Below, one piece after another: positions 44,101 to 53,200 of a stretch of DNA of 64,000 nucleotides. This stretch comes from Pisaster brevispinus (lineage: Eukaryota > Echinodermata > Asteroidea > Forcipulatida > Asteriidae). The translations under genes were made by a program, and so were the position numbers. The stretch is taken from the NCBI GenBank assembly GCA_023634235.1, contig JAMKCF010000008.1, positions 17,357,558 through 17,421,557 on the forward strand. Reading direction: 5' to 3'. The notes under the pieces are model-generated. The model worked only from the letters and a program-made list of their open reading frames with translations, did no database searches and was not told the origin of the DNA. Position 1 is the first letter of the stretch; every line of letters begins with the position of its first letter.

Positions 44101-44106
44101 TCCCAT
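35198..44106 (-). CDS. MEAK7: MTOR-associated TLDc-domain protein MEAK7 (TLDC1), 8 coding exons
   Basis: MEAK7 is a lysosome-associated TLDc protein linked to mTOR signalling in mammals. Coding exons, minus strand: 44106-43939, 42110-41892, 40828-40696, 40382-40249, 38734-38413, 36851-36733, 36571-36392, 35353-35198. They join in phase to 1431 nt (476 aa; human 456). The N-terminus MGQSPSS fits an N-myristoylation signal (Gly2, Ser6), as in human MGNSRS. Exons 2-4 are the helical EF-hand-like region ('LMNGTVDQQSRLMFSLFADE'). Exons 5-7 form the TLDc domain: 'WRFCFSSNLHGASFATLLSH', 'VFGGFASQSWE', 'NDHYMYLNIDQQTLPNGLGM', 'FDYFGLWINQEFGEGHSRA', 'CTTYDSPQLSS', 'DTVEVWAVG'. The last exon has 'SVLDKDPEAQALLEL', which matches the human C-terminus. 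A pyrimidine-rich acceptor (ttttttttcag|GTAT) at 44175-44176 suggests a 5' UTR intron upstream. Confidence 0.95.
35475..35856. mobile_element. hAT-like MITE, 'CAGGGTTCGTAC' ends, MEAK7 intron 7
   Basis: Left end CAGGGTTCGTACACTT (35480) and right end GGACCGTACGAACCCTG (to about 35852) are inverted. Subterminal 'tcaaggacttt' repeats fill both sides (about four left, six right). CAGGG termini of this form are common in hAT-type MITEs. The interior (35570-35720) is unique-looking and non-coding. Confidence 0.75.
35853..36391. repeat. Degenerate tandem copies of the MEAK7 exon 7/intron 7 junction
   Basis: Plus-strand chain at the real exon end (36388-36455): acctgtggtttctttggcagtggtccaacagcccacac ttcaactgtatcaatagtaaa. 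Diverged copies: about 36245-36330 (taactgaggtctttaggggagt), 36128-36200 (taactgaggtttctaggggagtggtccgacagcccacacc), 36006-36090 (taactgaggtttcttgggggac, accaacagcccacacc), 35898-35965 (tttgtggtttctttgctcgtggtc, acagcccacat). Between them is a repeated 'cctagggacagacag...aacaaaccaaca' filler. Spacing is about 110-145 bp. Confidence 0.75.
37012..37355 (-). repeat. Long SINE copy, MEAK7 intron 5
   Basis: Starts aataataataatcgattcttatatagcgc, then cccctggtcactgggcc, catctcagctccctggggagtatacagccgg, ccctcacaggtacccattttacccctgggtggagagaagcaattatggttaagtgtcttgctcaaggacacaagtgtcacgaccgggatttgaaccc (split). The tRNA-like head is on the minus strand; its 3' A-box end is lost after gacaccctaaa. Confidence 0.75.
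38806..39422. mobile_element. 609-bp TTAA-flanked transposon inserted in another repeat (MEAK7 intron 4)
   Basis: TTAA at 38806-38809 and 39419-39422 flank CCCTTTCGTTACC ... GGTAACGAAAGGG, a perfect 13-bp terminal inverted repeat. Inside the left end, TTACCAT(A/T)GGCGACTTTAGTCGAC occurs twice, 51 bp apart. No transposase frame. TTAA with CCCT termini is piggyBac/Kolobok-like. Flanking sequences join to restore the repeat seen uninterrupted at 9995-10290. Confidence 0.8.
39423..39635 (+). repeat. Interspersed 'ACCAGTGG' repeat, right part of the interrupted copy
   Basis: cagtggtccgctggccaaatgccagtt, aaacacccaaggaccagtcaaa, ctggtctggctggtaagt, tatgaaatatggaccagtg, gctaactggtcctgctggccggtcactg. 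The left stub (cagcgttctccc) precedes the transposon at 38796-38805. Confidence 0.65.
39640..39915 (+). repeat. Long tRNA-derived SINE, near-complete, MEAK7 intron 4
   Basis: Leader: cagtttcctttgtggtttatta, cttcccaggttgtatcc, gatccctggctatacggcagttacaggttgaatggc, agggagaccgccaacattt. Head: cgggctagatagctggtagagtgccggc (four bases of the A box, tcagt, appear deleted), then aggtcgcaggttcaagtcccgc. Tail: tcaatttttctttgttcaaccc. Confidence 0.75.
39975..40100. mobile_element. Degenerate 'TTATGAAGCTGCTTA' MITE
   Basis: Left gcccacttttatgaagctgcttaccac and internal gattctatgggcc, ctctgcgcaaagcaaaatc recall the 5528-5820 family. The right end is poor. Confidence 0.4.
40992..41082. repeat. 46-bp tandem duplication with perfect palindrome
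   Basis: tccactggcctgaggccagt, then gatttaagtgttacaccagtaaacg, occurs twice in direct tandem (40992-41037; 41038-41082) with near identity. Each copy contains CACTGGCCT-G-AGGCCAGTG, a perfect 9-bp-arm hairpin. It lies in MEAK7 intron 2. Confidence 0.85.
41838..41876. repeat. (CAAA/CAAG)n microsatellite near MEAK7 exon 2
   Basis: acaagcaagcaagcaaacaaacaaacaaacaaacaac, about nine tetramers, 16 bp from the exon 2 donor (41891). Confidence 0.8.
42490..42720. repeat. Degenerate copy of the 1938-2195 element
   Basis: agcaaagctggggttcgtggcacccatggcaaggttttttagatggtgcccttcacttactttatctctgagtc (in part) follows the order of 1940-2025, and the right side has cctgggggtgtacatgcccaccttgccccctgcttctgccac. 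Inverted ends are eroded. Confidence 0.5.
42818..43090 (+). repeat. Decayed tRNA-Leu-derived SINE, MEAK7 intron 1
   Basis: ggctctggctctggtgtt, ggttcaggtctgagtcgtgacattt, cttcctccttatgatggaatgtaaagccgtaggtccc, cattgttaagaagagaggtttgccccagtg follow the block order of 20112-20395 with many substitutions. Confidence 0.55.
43190..43615 (-). repeat. Long-SINE fragment followed by reverse 'ACCAGTGG' repeat
   Basis: 43190-43425: gaactcctgggtggagagaagcaatta, ctcaaggacacaagtgtcc, tcagccatgac (long SINE, decayed). 43445-43615: ggaccagttagcttgccatttcactgg, ccactggtccatattttt, ctggtcatctggtgtttc, atttggccagggga, which is the reverse of the repeat at 39423-39635. Confidence 0.55.
43616..43836. mobile_element. 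MITE with 'CCTTGTCACACGAGGCAA' inverted ends
   Basis: Left gccttgtcacacgaggcaat and right attgcctcgtgtgacatggccc are inverted repeats. A TTAA borders the right end (43833-43836) and TTAG the left (43616-43619). Inner blocks ccaggcaac / ttgcctgg are also inverted. About 100 bp from MEAK7 exon 1. Partial relative at 34612-34700. Confidence 0.7.
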
Positions 44107-44309
44107 GCTGGTTGGAGGTCGGACTACTTCAAATATCTGTTGAATTTTTGCAAGTAAATGTCAAATCGTTATACCTGAAAAAAAAAAGGACATTTTAAAT
44201 TATAGTATTTTGTGAAATGTTTTGGAAATGTTTTTAAACGACTTTTTTGTAGGTGAGCAAGATTGCCGCTGCTCAGGGTGAGCTTGATTGGGGGCGACAT
44301 AGTTGGAGC

Positions 44310-45480
44310 GGATGCTGGTCATCTCGCCCCCTAGCAAGCTCGCCCCCAACAAAGTTGCCCCCTGCAAAGTCGCCCCCCTACCCGGCTCGCCCCGGGTTGT
44401 TGCAAAGTTGCCCCCTGACAATGTCGCCCCCTGACAATGTCGCCCCCTGACAATGTCGCCCCCTGACAATGCGCCCCCTAGCAAAGTCGCCCCCAGATGT
44501 TATTTAGTTCGGAAAATAATTAAGGCTTCTTATGGTAACGGTTTTGAATTGGCCAGACCCAGAAAGATCCACTGTAGCAGCTGTGAACAAAAGATATAGT
44601 TAAAACCATTTTCAGAAAAGATTCCATTTGAAGTAATGTGCTTGTGAAAGGTCTAAATAGGGCCTATATCGTTTTTCATCCCCCCCCCCTCCAACATTGA
44701 AAATCTACTCTATAAATTGAATGTTAAATTTACTACAGGTTTTCCTGGTCATTGTCGGCCACATTTAGTATTTTTATACAAAAGGTGACTCTTTCGAACG
44801 ACTAATTTGAATAGACTGGCGTGCCAGACCCCTGGATCGTCCCCAAATGGGGGAGGCTATTTCTAGTTTTGAACTTCAGAAACCCTAATAAAATATGTAG
44901 CTTTCCACCGAGTATCCACTATAAAAAAAAATTAAAAGGATGAAAAAAATAACGATGTCAATAATCATTAAATTTAATGATTGTTTTGTTTTAATTTTTA
45001 TGTATTATTTATTTGCAAAAAAAAAAAGTCTATTAGTAACAAGTAGGCTAACGATTTTTTAAATGTTATATCTGTAATTCAGTAATTGCTAGGTATTATA
45101 TTTGTACAAAAAATGTCTATAAAGTTTATTAAGTATTTGTTGGGTGTTATAATTTACGATAAATTGAGCGACGTTAATAAAATCATTGACAAATTTGGGG
45201 CATGGAGTTTATTATTTGATGACGTTTTTTTACCCAAGCACAAACTAAACATACAAGCTATAATTAGGCTTTACTCAATATTCCTTTCAATACGATTACC
45301 ACCATAAGAAGCCTTATTTCCAAACTAAATAACATCTGGGGGCGACTTTGCTAGGGGGCGGCATTGTTTGGGGGTGACTTTGTAACAACCCGGGGCGAGC
45401 CGGTTAGGGGGCGACTTTGCACGGGGCGACTTTGTTGGGGGCGAGGTTGCTAGGGGGCGAGATGATTAGCCTCAGTTGGA
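44310..45480. mobile_element. Inverted-repeat element with 'GTCGCCCCC' arms, upstream of MEAK7
   Basis: Left arm 44310-44545 (tctcgccccctagcaag ... aaagtcgcccccagatgttatttagttcgg..aataattaaggcttcttatggt) and right arm 45296-45480 (accataagaagccttatttcc..aactaaataacatctgggggcgactttgctaggggg) are inverted. The left arm holds four tandem copies of a 16-bp unit, gacaatgtcgccccct (44409-44470). The 750-bp interior is AT-rich with no recognisable protein. Related in form to foldback elements; family unknown. Confidence 0.65.
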
Positions 45481-45523
45481 GCATGCTCGCTAGGTGGGCC
45501 CCCCCCCACCTAGAGAGCATGCT
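45480..45523. repeat. 19-bp-arm hairpin with C-run loop
   Basis: AGCATGCTC-GC-TAGGTGGG (45480-45498) pairs with the segment 45505-45523 with a single mismatch; the loop is six C. It is followed by an 18-base G run. It borders the right arm of the inverted-repeat element. Confidence 0.85.
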
Positions 45524-45559
45524 AGGGGGGGGGGGGGGGGATGGGCGGCAGGGGGACAA

Positions 45560-46820
45560 GATGACTGGCTTCCTACCAGGGCTAGTTCAGAAAAACTTCC
45601 GCCACTTTTTCACTCAGACTTAGAGTTCATGACATTGTTACCCAAAAGCAATATTTCATTTTAGTAAATAAGATGAATATAAGTATTAATACTTAGTTAG
45701 GGGGGGCCTATTTTTTATAAAAAAAAAAAGTGGCGGCCGATACAGAAATTTTTCTAATGTCTTATCTCCTTGCTTTTGAAGTCTGTTTCTACCTTGAGTT
45801 AAAGTTCATGCGTGATCAAACAAAAATTCTAATGAAAATGTCAACAAACAAATTGTTTCATTAGGCCTAGCACTGTAGCAAATAGCAGTGCAGTAGCAAT
45901 AGCAGTAGCGCATATTGTTTTGAAATTTTATTGTGAAATTGTTAATGTTATGTAGCTCTAAAATCGATTGTTTTGCGATAAATTAAATGACAATCTTCTC
46001 AATAAAACAACCCCAGACTTACCGATATGGAAAAATGACTTCTTTCCTGTCAGCTTTGTTTTATTTGTTACGCCTTTATCTTATGACAAACTGCAAAGCC
46101 AAACCATTTGCCTAAAGACGACACCCATTAAAACCAAGTCCAAGGACGGTCTATTTCGATCACCTGACTGCACTAAAATTAAAATCCATTTCACGCAAAC
46201 TGGACATTTAATAAGTTTTTATTTCCTAGGGCACTAACGTCGAGTTTTTTTTGTTTTACCTCAATCAATGCTCTAGACTAATAAAACTGATTGTCGTGAA
46301 TTGCTAACTTATAGGGGTATTTCAGGTGTTAGGGCGAATGCGAATTTAGAGTGTTGATTAAAAACACAATATTCTCTGAACTTCGCTGTAATGTCACGCT
46401 AAAAAGGCTTTCTTGAGCAAGGAAGTTTGGTTTCTTCATGTATTTCTGCGGTATAAAAACGCAGACTACCCTTTCCAGTCCTAAACAAAAAAGAAAACTC
46501 ACCGGACTGAAGCCTAGCCGCTTATTGGGTCAGATTTCCCATCCGCGTATTCAAGGGACGGCCAGCCGAGTCTTCAGGAAAATTAGAATCCATGCAGTAA
46601 AAGGCGGTGAAATTTCTGTGTCCCTTCTTTTTTTATTTTAACGAATTTTCGAATAATTTTGCTTTATCAGTATAATTTTTCAATACTTTTCACTAACATA
46701 TCAATGGCCATACTCGTAGACCAAATTAGCTCACTTAGTTGCATAATAAGTGAGTAATTAGCCGCCACAATTAAGACCTCATCATCAAGACCATATAACG
46801 CAACTGCTAGAAAACTTGCA
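45560..46820. other. Intergenic AT-rich DNA, no gene supported
   Basis: Short frames at 45968-46237 and 46438-46641 show no family features, no flanking splice sites worth noting and no similarity to anything I recognise. No SINE head or inverted repeat was seen. Confidence 0.5.
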
Positions 46821-46824
46821 CTCA

Positions 46825-47115
46825 CCCCAAAAGTAAATGTACCCTTCGTGTCGCAAAACAGATGGAATTTTGTTATTTAATCCGATGGACCATACCACTG
46901 GGCACACTTAATTTTGGAGGTGGCTAATTCGGATCACTAATTAATACCTAAATTGCCGCTACAATACACGCCATTTTCTGTGAAACTTTAATGTATGGCA
47001 CTTGTTACAAATACTTACTATTATGAATGCACTCGCCGTAAAGTAAACGTACCCTTCATGTTGCATAAAAGATGAAATTATTCCTTAGTCCGATAGACCA
47101 TACCACTGGGCACAC
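46825..47115 (+). repeat. Two direct copies of a ~90-bp segment, 208 bp apart, at the edge of the satellite
   Basis: Copy 1 (46825-46912) and copy 2 (47033-47115) share cactc.cc..aagtaaa.gtacccttc.tgt.gca, then agatg.aatt, then tccgat.gaccataccactgggcacact. In copy 1 the sequence continues ttaattttgg; in copy 2 it runs straight into the first degenerate satellite units. Confidence 0.75.
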
Positions 47116-47117
47116 TG

Positions 47118-47230
47118 GGCATTGCCCTGCTGCAAGGCCTTGGTGCAGCAAGGCAAGGCCCTGCCTGCAGCAAGGCAAGGCCCTGCCTGCAGCAAGGCAA
47201 GGCCCTTGGTGCAGCAAGGCCTTGGTGCAG
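47118..47230 (+). repeat. Degenerate left border of the minisatellite (22-bp progenitor-like units)
   Basis: gggcattgccctgctgcaaggccttggtgcagcaaggc, then a 22-bp unit (ctgcctgcagcaaggcaaggcc) about two and a half times, before the regular 16-bp spacing starts. The 22-bp unit contains the 16-bp unit's core plus an extra 'gcaagg'-type insertion. Confidence 0.8.
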
Positions 47231-50200
47231 CAATGCCTTGGTGCAGCAAGGCCTTGCTGCAGCAAGGCCTTGGTGCAGCAAGGCCTTGGTGCAGCAAGGC
47301 CTTGGTGCAGCAAGGCCTTGGTGCAGCAAGGCCTTGGTGCAGCAAGGCCTTGGTGCAGCAAGGCCTTGGTGCAGCAAGGCCTTGGTGCAGCAAGGCCTTG
47401 GTGCAGCAAGGCCTTGGTGCAGCAAGGCCTTGGTGCAGCAAGGCCTTGGTGCAGCAAGGCCTTGGTGCAGCAAGGCCTTGGTGCAGCAAGGCCTTGGTGC
47501 AGCAAGGCCTTGGTGCAGCAAGGCCTTGGTGCAGCAAGGCCTTGGTGCAGCAAGGCCTTGGTGCAGCAAGGCCTTGGTGCAGCAAGGCCTTGGTGCAGCA
47601 AGGCCTTGGTGCAGCAAGGCCTTGGTGCAGCAAGGCCTTGGTGCAGCAAGGCCTTGGTGCAGCAAGGCCTTGGTGCAGCAAGGCCTTGGTGCAGCAAGGC
47701 CTTGGTGCAGCAAGGCATTGGTGCAGCAAGGCCTTGGTGCAGCAAGGCCTTGGTGCAGCAAGGCCTTGGTGCAGCAAGGCCTTGGTGCAGCAAGGCCTTG
47801 GTGCAGCAAGGCCTTGGTGCAGCAAGGCCTTGGTGCAGCAAGGCCTTGGTGCAGCAAGGCCTTGGTGCAGCAAGGCCTTGGTGCAGCAAGGCCTTGGTGC
47901 AGCAAGGCCTTGGTGCAGCAAGGCCTTGGTGCAGCAAGGCCTTGGTGCAGCAAGGCCTTGGTGCAGCAAGGCCTTGGTGCAGCAAGGCCTTGGTGCAGCA
48001 AGGCCTTGGTGCAGCAAGGCCTTGGTGCAGCAAGGCCTTGGTGCAGCAAGGCCTTGGTGCAGCAAGGCCTTGGTGCAGCAAGGCCTTGGTGCAGCAAGGC
48101 CTTGGTGCAGCAAGGCCTTGGTGCAGCAAGGCCTTGGTGCAGCAAGGCCTTGGTGCAGCAAGGCCTTGGTGCAGCAAGGCCTTGCTGCAGCAAGGCCTTG
48201 CTGCAGCAAGGCCTTGGTGCAGCAAGGCCTTGCTGCAGCAAGGCCTTGCTGCAGCAAGGCCTTGCTGCAGCAAGGCCTTGGTGCAGCAAGGCCTTGGTGC
48301 AGCAAGGCCTTGGTGCAGCAAGGCCTTGGTGCAGCAAGGCCTTGGTGCAGCAAGGCCTTGGTGCAGCAAGGCCTTGGTGCAGCAAGGCCTTGGTGCAGCA
48401 AGGCCTTGGTGCAGCAAGGCCTTGGTGCAGCAAGGCCTTGGTGCAGCAAGGCCTTGGTGCAGCAAGGCCTTGGTGCAGCAAGGCCTTGGTGCAGCAAGGC
48501 CTTGGTGCAGCAAGGCCTTGGTGCAGCAAGGCCTTGGTGCAGCAAGGCCTTGGTGCAGCAAGGCCTTGGTGCAGCAAGGCCTTGCTGCAGCAAGGCCTTG
48601 CTGCAGCAAGGCCTTGGTGCAGCAAGGCCTTGCTGCAGCAAGGCCTTGCTGCAGCAAGGCCTTGGTGCAGCAAGGCCTTGGTGCAGCAAGGCCTTGGTGC
48701 AGCAAGGCCTTGGTGCAGCAAGGCCTTGGTGCAGCAAGGCCTTGGTGCAGCAAGGCCTTGGTGCAGCAAGGCCTTGGTGCAGCAAGGCCTTGGTGCAGCA
48801 AGGCCTTGGTGCAGCAAGGCCTTGGTGCAGCAAGGCCTTGGTGCAGCAAGGCCTTGGTGCAGCAAGGCCTTGGTGCAGCAAGGCCTTGGTGCAGCAAGGC
48901 CTTGGTGCAGCAAGGCCTTGGTGCAGCAAGGCCTTGGTGCAGCAAGGCCTTGGTGCAGCAAGGCCTTGGTGCAGCAAGGCCTTGGTGCAGCAAGGCCTTG
49001 GTGCAGCAAGGCCTTGGTGCAGCAAGGCCTTGGTGCAGCAAGGCCTTGGTGCAGCAAGGCCTTGGTGCAGCAAGGCCTTGGTGCAGCAAGGCCTTGGTGC
49101 AGCAAGGCCTTGGTGCAGCAAGGCCTTGGTGCAGCAAGGCCTTGGTGCAGCAAGGCCTTGGTGCAGCAAGGCCTTGGTGCAGCAAGGCCTTGGTGCAGCA
49201 AGGCCTTGGTGCAGCAAGGCCTTGGTGCAGCAAGGCCTTGGTGCAGCAAGGCCTTGGTGCAGCAAGGCCTTGGTGCAGCAAGGCCTTGGTGCAGCAAGGC
49301 CTTGGTGCAGCAAGGCCTTGGTGCAGCAAGGCCTTGGTGCAGCAAGGCCTTGGTGCAGCAAGGCCTTGGTGCAGCAAGGCCTTGGTGCAGCAAGGCCTTG
49401 GTGCAGCAAGGCCTTGGTGCAGCAAGGCCTTGGTGCAGCAAGGCCTTGGTGCAGCAAGGCCTTGGTGCAGCAAGGCCTTGGTGCAGCAAGGCCTTGGTGC
49501 AGCAAGGCCTTGGTGCAGCAAGGCCTTGGTGCAGCAAGGCCTTGGTGCAGCAAGGCCTTGGTGCAGCAAGGCCTTGGTGCAGCAAGGCCTTGGTGCAGCA
49601 AGGCCTTGGTGCAGCAAGGCCTTGGTGCAGCAAGGCCTTGGTGCAGCAAGGCCTTGGTGCAGCAAGGCCTTGGTGCAGCAAGGCCTTGGTGCAGCAAGGC
49701 CTTGGTGCAGCAAGGCCTTGGTGCAGCAAGGCCTTGGTGCAGCAAGGCCTTGGTGCAGCAAGGCCTTGGTGCAGCAAGGCCTTGGTGCAGCAAGGCCTTG
49801 GTGCAGCAAGGCCTTGGTGCAGCAAGGCCTTGGTGCAGCAAGGCCTTGGTGCAGCAAGGCCTTGGTGCAGCAAGGCCTTGGTGCAGCAAGGCCTTGGTGC
49901 AGCAAGGCCTTGGTGCAGCAAGGCCTTGGTGCAGCAAGGCCTTGGTGCAGCAAGGCCTTGGTGCAGCAAGGCCTTGGTGCAGCAAGGCCTTGGTGCAGCA
50001 AGGCCTTGGTGCAGCAAGGCCTTGGTGCAGCAAGGCCTTGGTGCAGCAAGGCCTTGGTGCAGCAAGGCCTTGGTGCAGCAAGGCCTTGGTGCAGCAAGGC
50101 CTTGGTGCAGCAAGGCCTTGGTGCAGCAAGGCCTTGGTGCAGCAAGGCCTTGGTGCAGCAAGGCCTTGGTGCAGCAAGGCCTTGGTGCAGCAAGGCCTTG

Positions 50201-53200
50201 GTGCAGCAAGGCCTTGGTGCAGCAAGGCCTTGGTGCAGCAAGGCCTTGGTGCAGCAAGGCCTTGGTGCAGCAAGGCCTTGGTGCAGCAAGGCCTTGGTGC
50301 AGCAAGGCCTTGGTGCAGCAAGGCCTTGGTGCAGCAAGGCCTTGGTGCAGCAAGGCCTTGGTGCAGCAAGGCCTTGGTGCAGCAAGGCCTTGGTGCAGCA
50401 AGGCCTTGGTGCAGCAAGGCCTTGGTGCAGCAAGGCCTTGGTGCAGCAAGGCCTTGGTGCAGCAAGGCCTTGGTGCAGCAAGGCCTTGGTGCAGCAAGGC
50501 CTTGGTGCAGCAAGGCCTTGGTGCAGCAAGGCCTTGGTGCAGCAAGGCCTTGGTGCAGCAAGGCCTTGGTGCAGCAAGGCCTTGGTGCAGCAAGGCCTTG
50601 GTGCAGCAAGGCCTTGGTGCAGCAAGGCCTTGGTGCAGCAAGGCCTTGGTGCAGCAAGGCCTTGGTGCAGCAAGGCCTTGGTGCAGCAAGGCCTTGGTGC
50701 AGCAAGGCCTTGGTGCAGCAAGGCCTTGGTGCAGCAAGGCCTTGGTGCAGCAAGGCCTTGGTGCAGCAAGGCCTTGGTGCAGCAAGGCCTTGGTGCAGCA
50801 AGGCCTTGGTGCAGCAAGGCCTTGGTGCAGCAAGGCCTTGGTGCAGCAAGGCCTTGGTGCAGCAAGGCCTTGGTGCAGCAAGGCCTTGGTGCAGCAAGGC
50901 CTTGGTGCAGCAAGGCCTTGGTGCAGCAAGGCCTTGGTGCAGCAAGGCCTTGGTGCAGCAAGGCCTTGGTGCAGCAAGGCCTTGGTGCAGCAAGGCCTTG
51001 GTGCAGCAAGGCCTTGGTGCAGCAAGGCCTTGGTGCAGCAAGGCCTTGGTGCAGCAAGGCCTTGGTGCAGCAAGGCCTTGGTGCAGCAAGGCCTTGGTGC
51101 AGCAAGGCCTTGGTGCAGCAAGGCCTTGGTGCAGCAAGGCCTTGGTGCAGCAAGGCCTTGGTGCAGCAAGGCCTTGGTGCAGCAAGGCCTTGGTGCAGCA
51201 AGGCCTTGGTGCAGCAAGGCCTTGGTGCAGCAAGGCCTTGGTGCAGCAAGGCCTTGGTGCAGCAAGGCCTTGGTGCAGCAAGGCCTTGGTGCAGCAAGGC
51301 CTTGGTGCAGCAAGGCCTTGGTGCAGCAAGGCCTTGGTGCAGCAAGGCCTTGGTGCAGCAAGGCCTTGGTGCAGCAAGGCCTTGGTGCAGCAAGGCCTTG
51401 GTGCAGCAAGGCCTTGGTGCAGCAAGGCCTTGGTGCAGCAAGGCCTTGGTGCAGCAAGGCCTTGGTGCAGCAAGGCCTTGGTGCAGCAAGGCCTTGGTGC
51501 AGCAAGGCCTTGGTGCAGCAAGGCCTTGGTGCAGCAAGGCCTTGGTGCAGCAAGGCCTTGGTGCAGCAAGGCCTTGGTGCAGCAAGGCCTTGGTGCAGCA
51601 AGGCCTTGGTGCAGCAAGGCCTTGGTGCAGCAAGGCCTTGGTGCAGCAAGGCCTTGGTGCAGCAAGGCCTTGGTGCAGCAAGGCCTTGGTGCAGCAAGGC
51701 CTTGGTGCAGCAAGGCCTTGGTGCAGCAAGGCCTTGGTGCAGCAAGGCCTTGGTGCAGCAAGGCCTTGGTGCAGCAAGGCCTTGGTGCAGCAAGGCCTTG
51801 GTGCAGCAAGGCCTTGGTGCAGCAAGGCCTTGGTGCAGCAAGGCCTTGGTGCAGCAAGGCCTTGGTGCAGCAAGGCCTTGGTGCAGCAAGGCCTTGGTGC
51901 AGCAAGGCCTTGGTGCAGCAAGGCCTTGGTGCAGCAAGGCCTTGGTGCAGCAAGGCCTTGGTGCAGCAAGGCCTTGGTGCAGCAAGGCCTTGGTGCAGCA
52001 AGGCCTTGGTGCAGCAAGGCCTTGGTGCAGCAAGGCCTTGGTGCAGCAAGGCCTTGGTGCAGCAAGGCCTTGGTGCAGCAAGGCCTTGGTGCAGCAAGGC
52101 CTTGGTGCAGCAAGGCCTTGGTGCAGCAAGGCCTTGGTGCAGCAAGGCCTTGGTGCAGCAAGGCCTTGGTGCAGCAAGGCCTTGGTGCAGCAAGGCCTTG
52201 GTGCAGCAAGGCCTTGGTGCAGCAAGGCCTTGGTGCAGCAAGGCCTTGGTGCAGCAAGGCCTTGGTGCAGCAAGGCCTTGGTGCAGCAAGGCCTTGGTGC
52301 AGCAAGGCCTTGGTGCAGCAAGGCCTTGGTGCAGCAAGGCCTTGGTGCAGCAAGGCCTTGGTGCAGCAAGGCCTTGGTGCAGCAAGGCCTTGGTGCAGCA
52401 AGGCCTTGGTGCAGCAAGGCCTTGGTGCAGCAAGGCCTTGGTGCAGCAAGGCCTTGGTGCAGCAAGGCCTTGGTGCAGCAAGGCCTTGGTGCAGCAAGGC
52501 CTTGGTGCAGCAAGGCCTTGGTGCAGCAAGGCCTTGGTGCAGCAAGGCCTTGGTGCAGCAAGGCCTTGGTGCAGCAAGGCCTTGGTGCAGCAAGGCCTTG
52601 GTGCAGCAAGGCCTTGGTGCAGCAAGGCCTTGGTGCAGCAAGGCCTTGGTGCAGCAAGGCCTTGGTGCAGCAAGGCCTTGGTGCAGCAAGGCCTTGGTGC
52701 AGCAAGGCCTTGGTGCAGCAAGGCCTTGGTGCAGCAAGGCCTTGGTGCAGCAAGGCCTTGGTGCAGCAAGGCCTTGGTGCAGCAAGGCCTTGGTGCAGCA
52801 AGGCCTTGGTGCAGCAAGGCCTTGGTGCAGCAAGGCCTTGGTGCAGCAAGGCCTTGGTGCAGCAAGGCCTTGGTGCAGCAAGGCCTTGGTGCAGCAAGGC
52901 CTTGGTGCAGCAAGGCCTTGGTGCAGCAAGGCCTTGGTGCAGCAAGGCCTTGGTGCAGCAAGGCCTTGGTGCAGCAAGGCCTTGGTGCAGCAAGGCCTTG
53001 GTGCAGCAAGGCCTTGGTGCAGCAAGGCCTTGGTGCAGCAAGGCCTTGGTGCAGCAAGGCCTTGGTGCAGCAAGGCCTTGGTGCAGCAAGGCCTTGGTGC
53101 AGCAAGGCCTTGGTGCAGCAAGGCCTTGGTGCAGCAAGGCCTTGGTGCAGCAAGGCCTTGGTGCAGCAAGGCCTTGGTGCAGCAAGGCCTTGGTGCAGCA

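Noticed and set aside
44200..44484. 94-aa minus and 65-aa plus frames with repeated GATLSG-like residues
   Set aside because: They translate the GTCGCCCCC tandem units of the inverted-repeat element.
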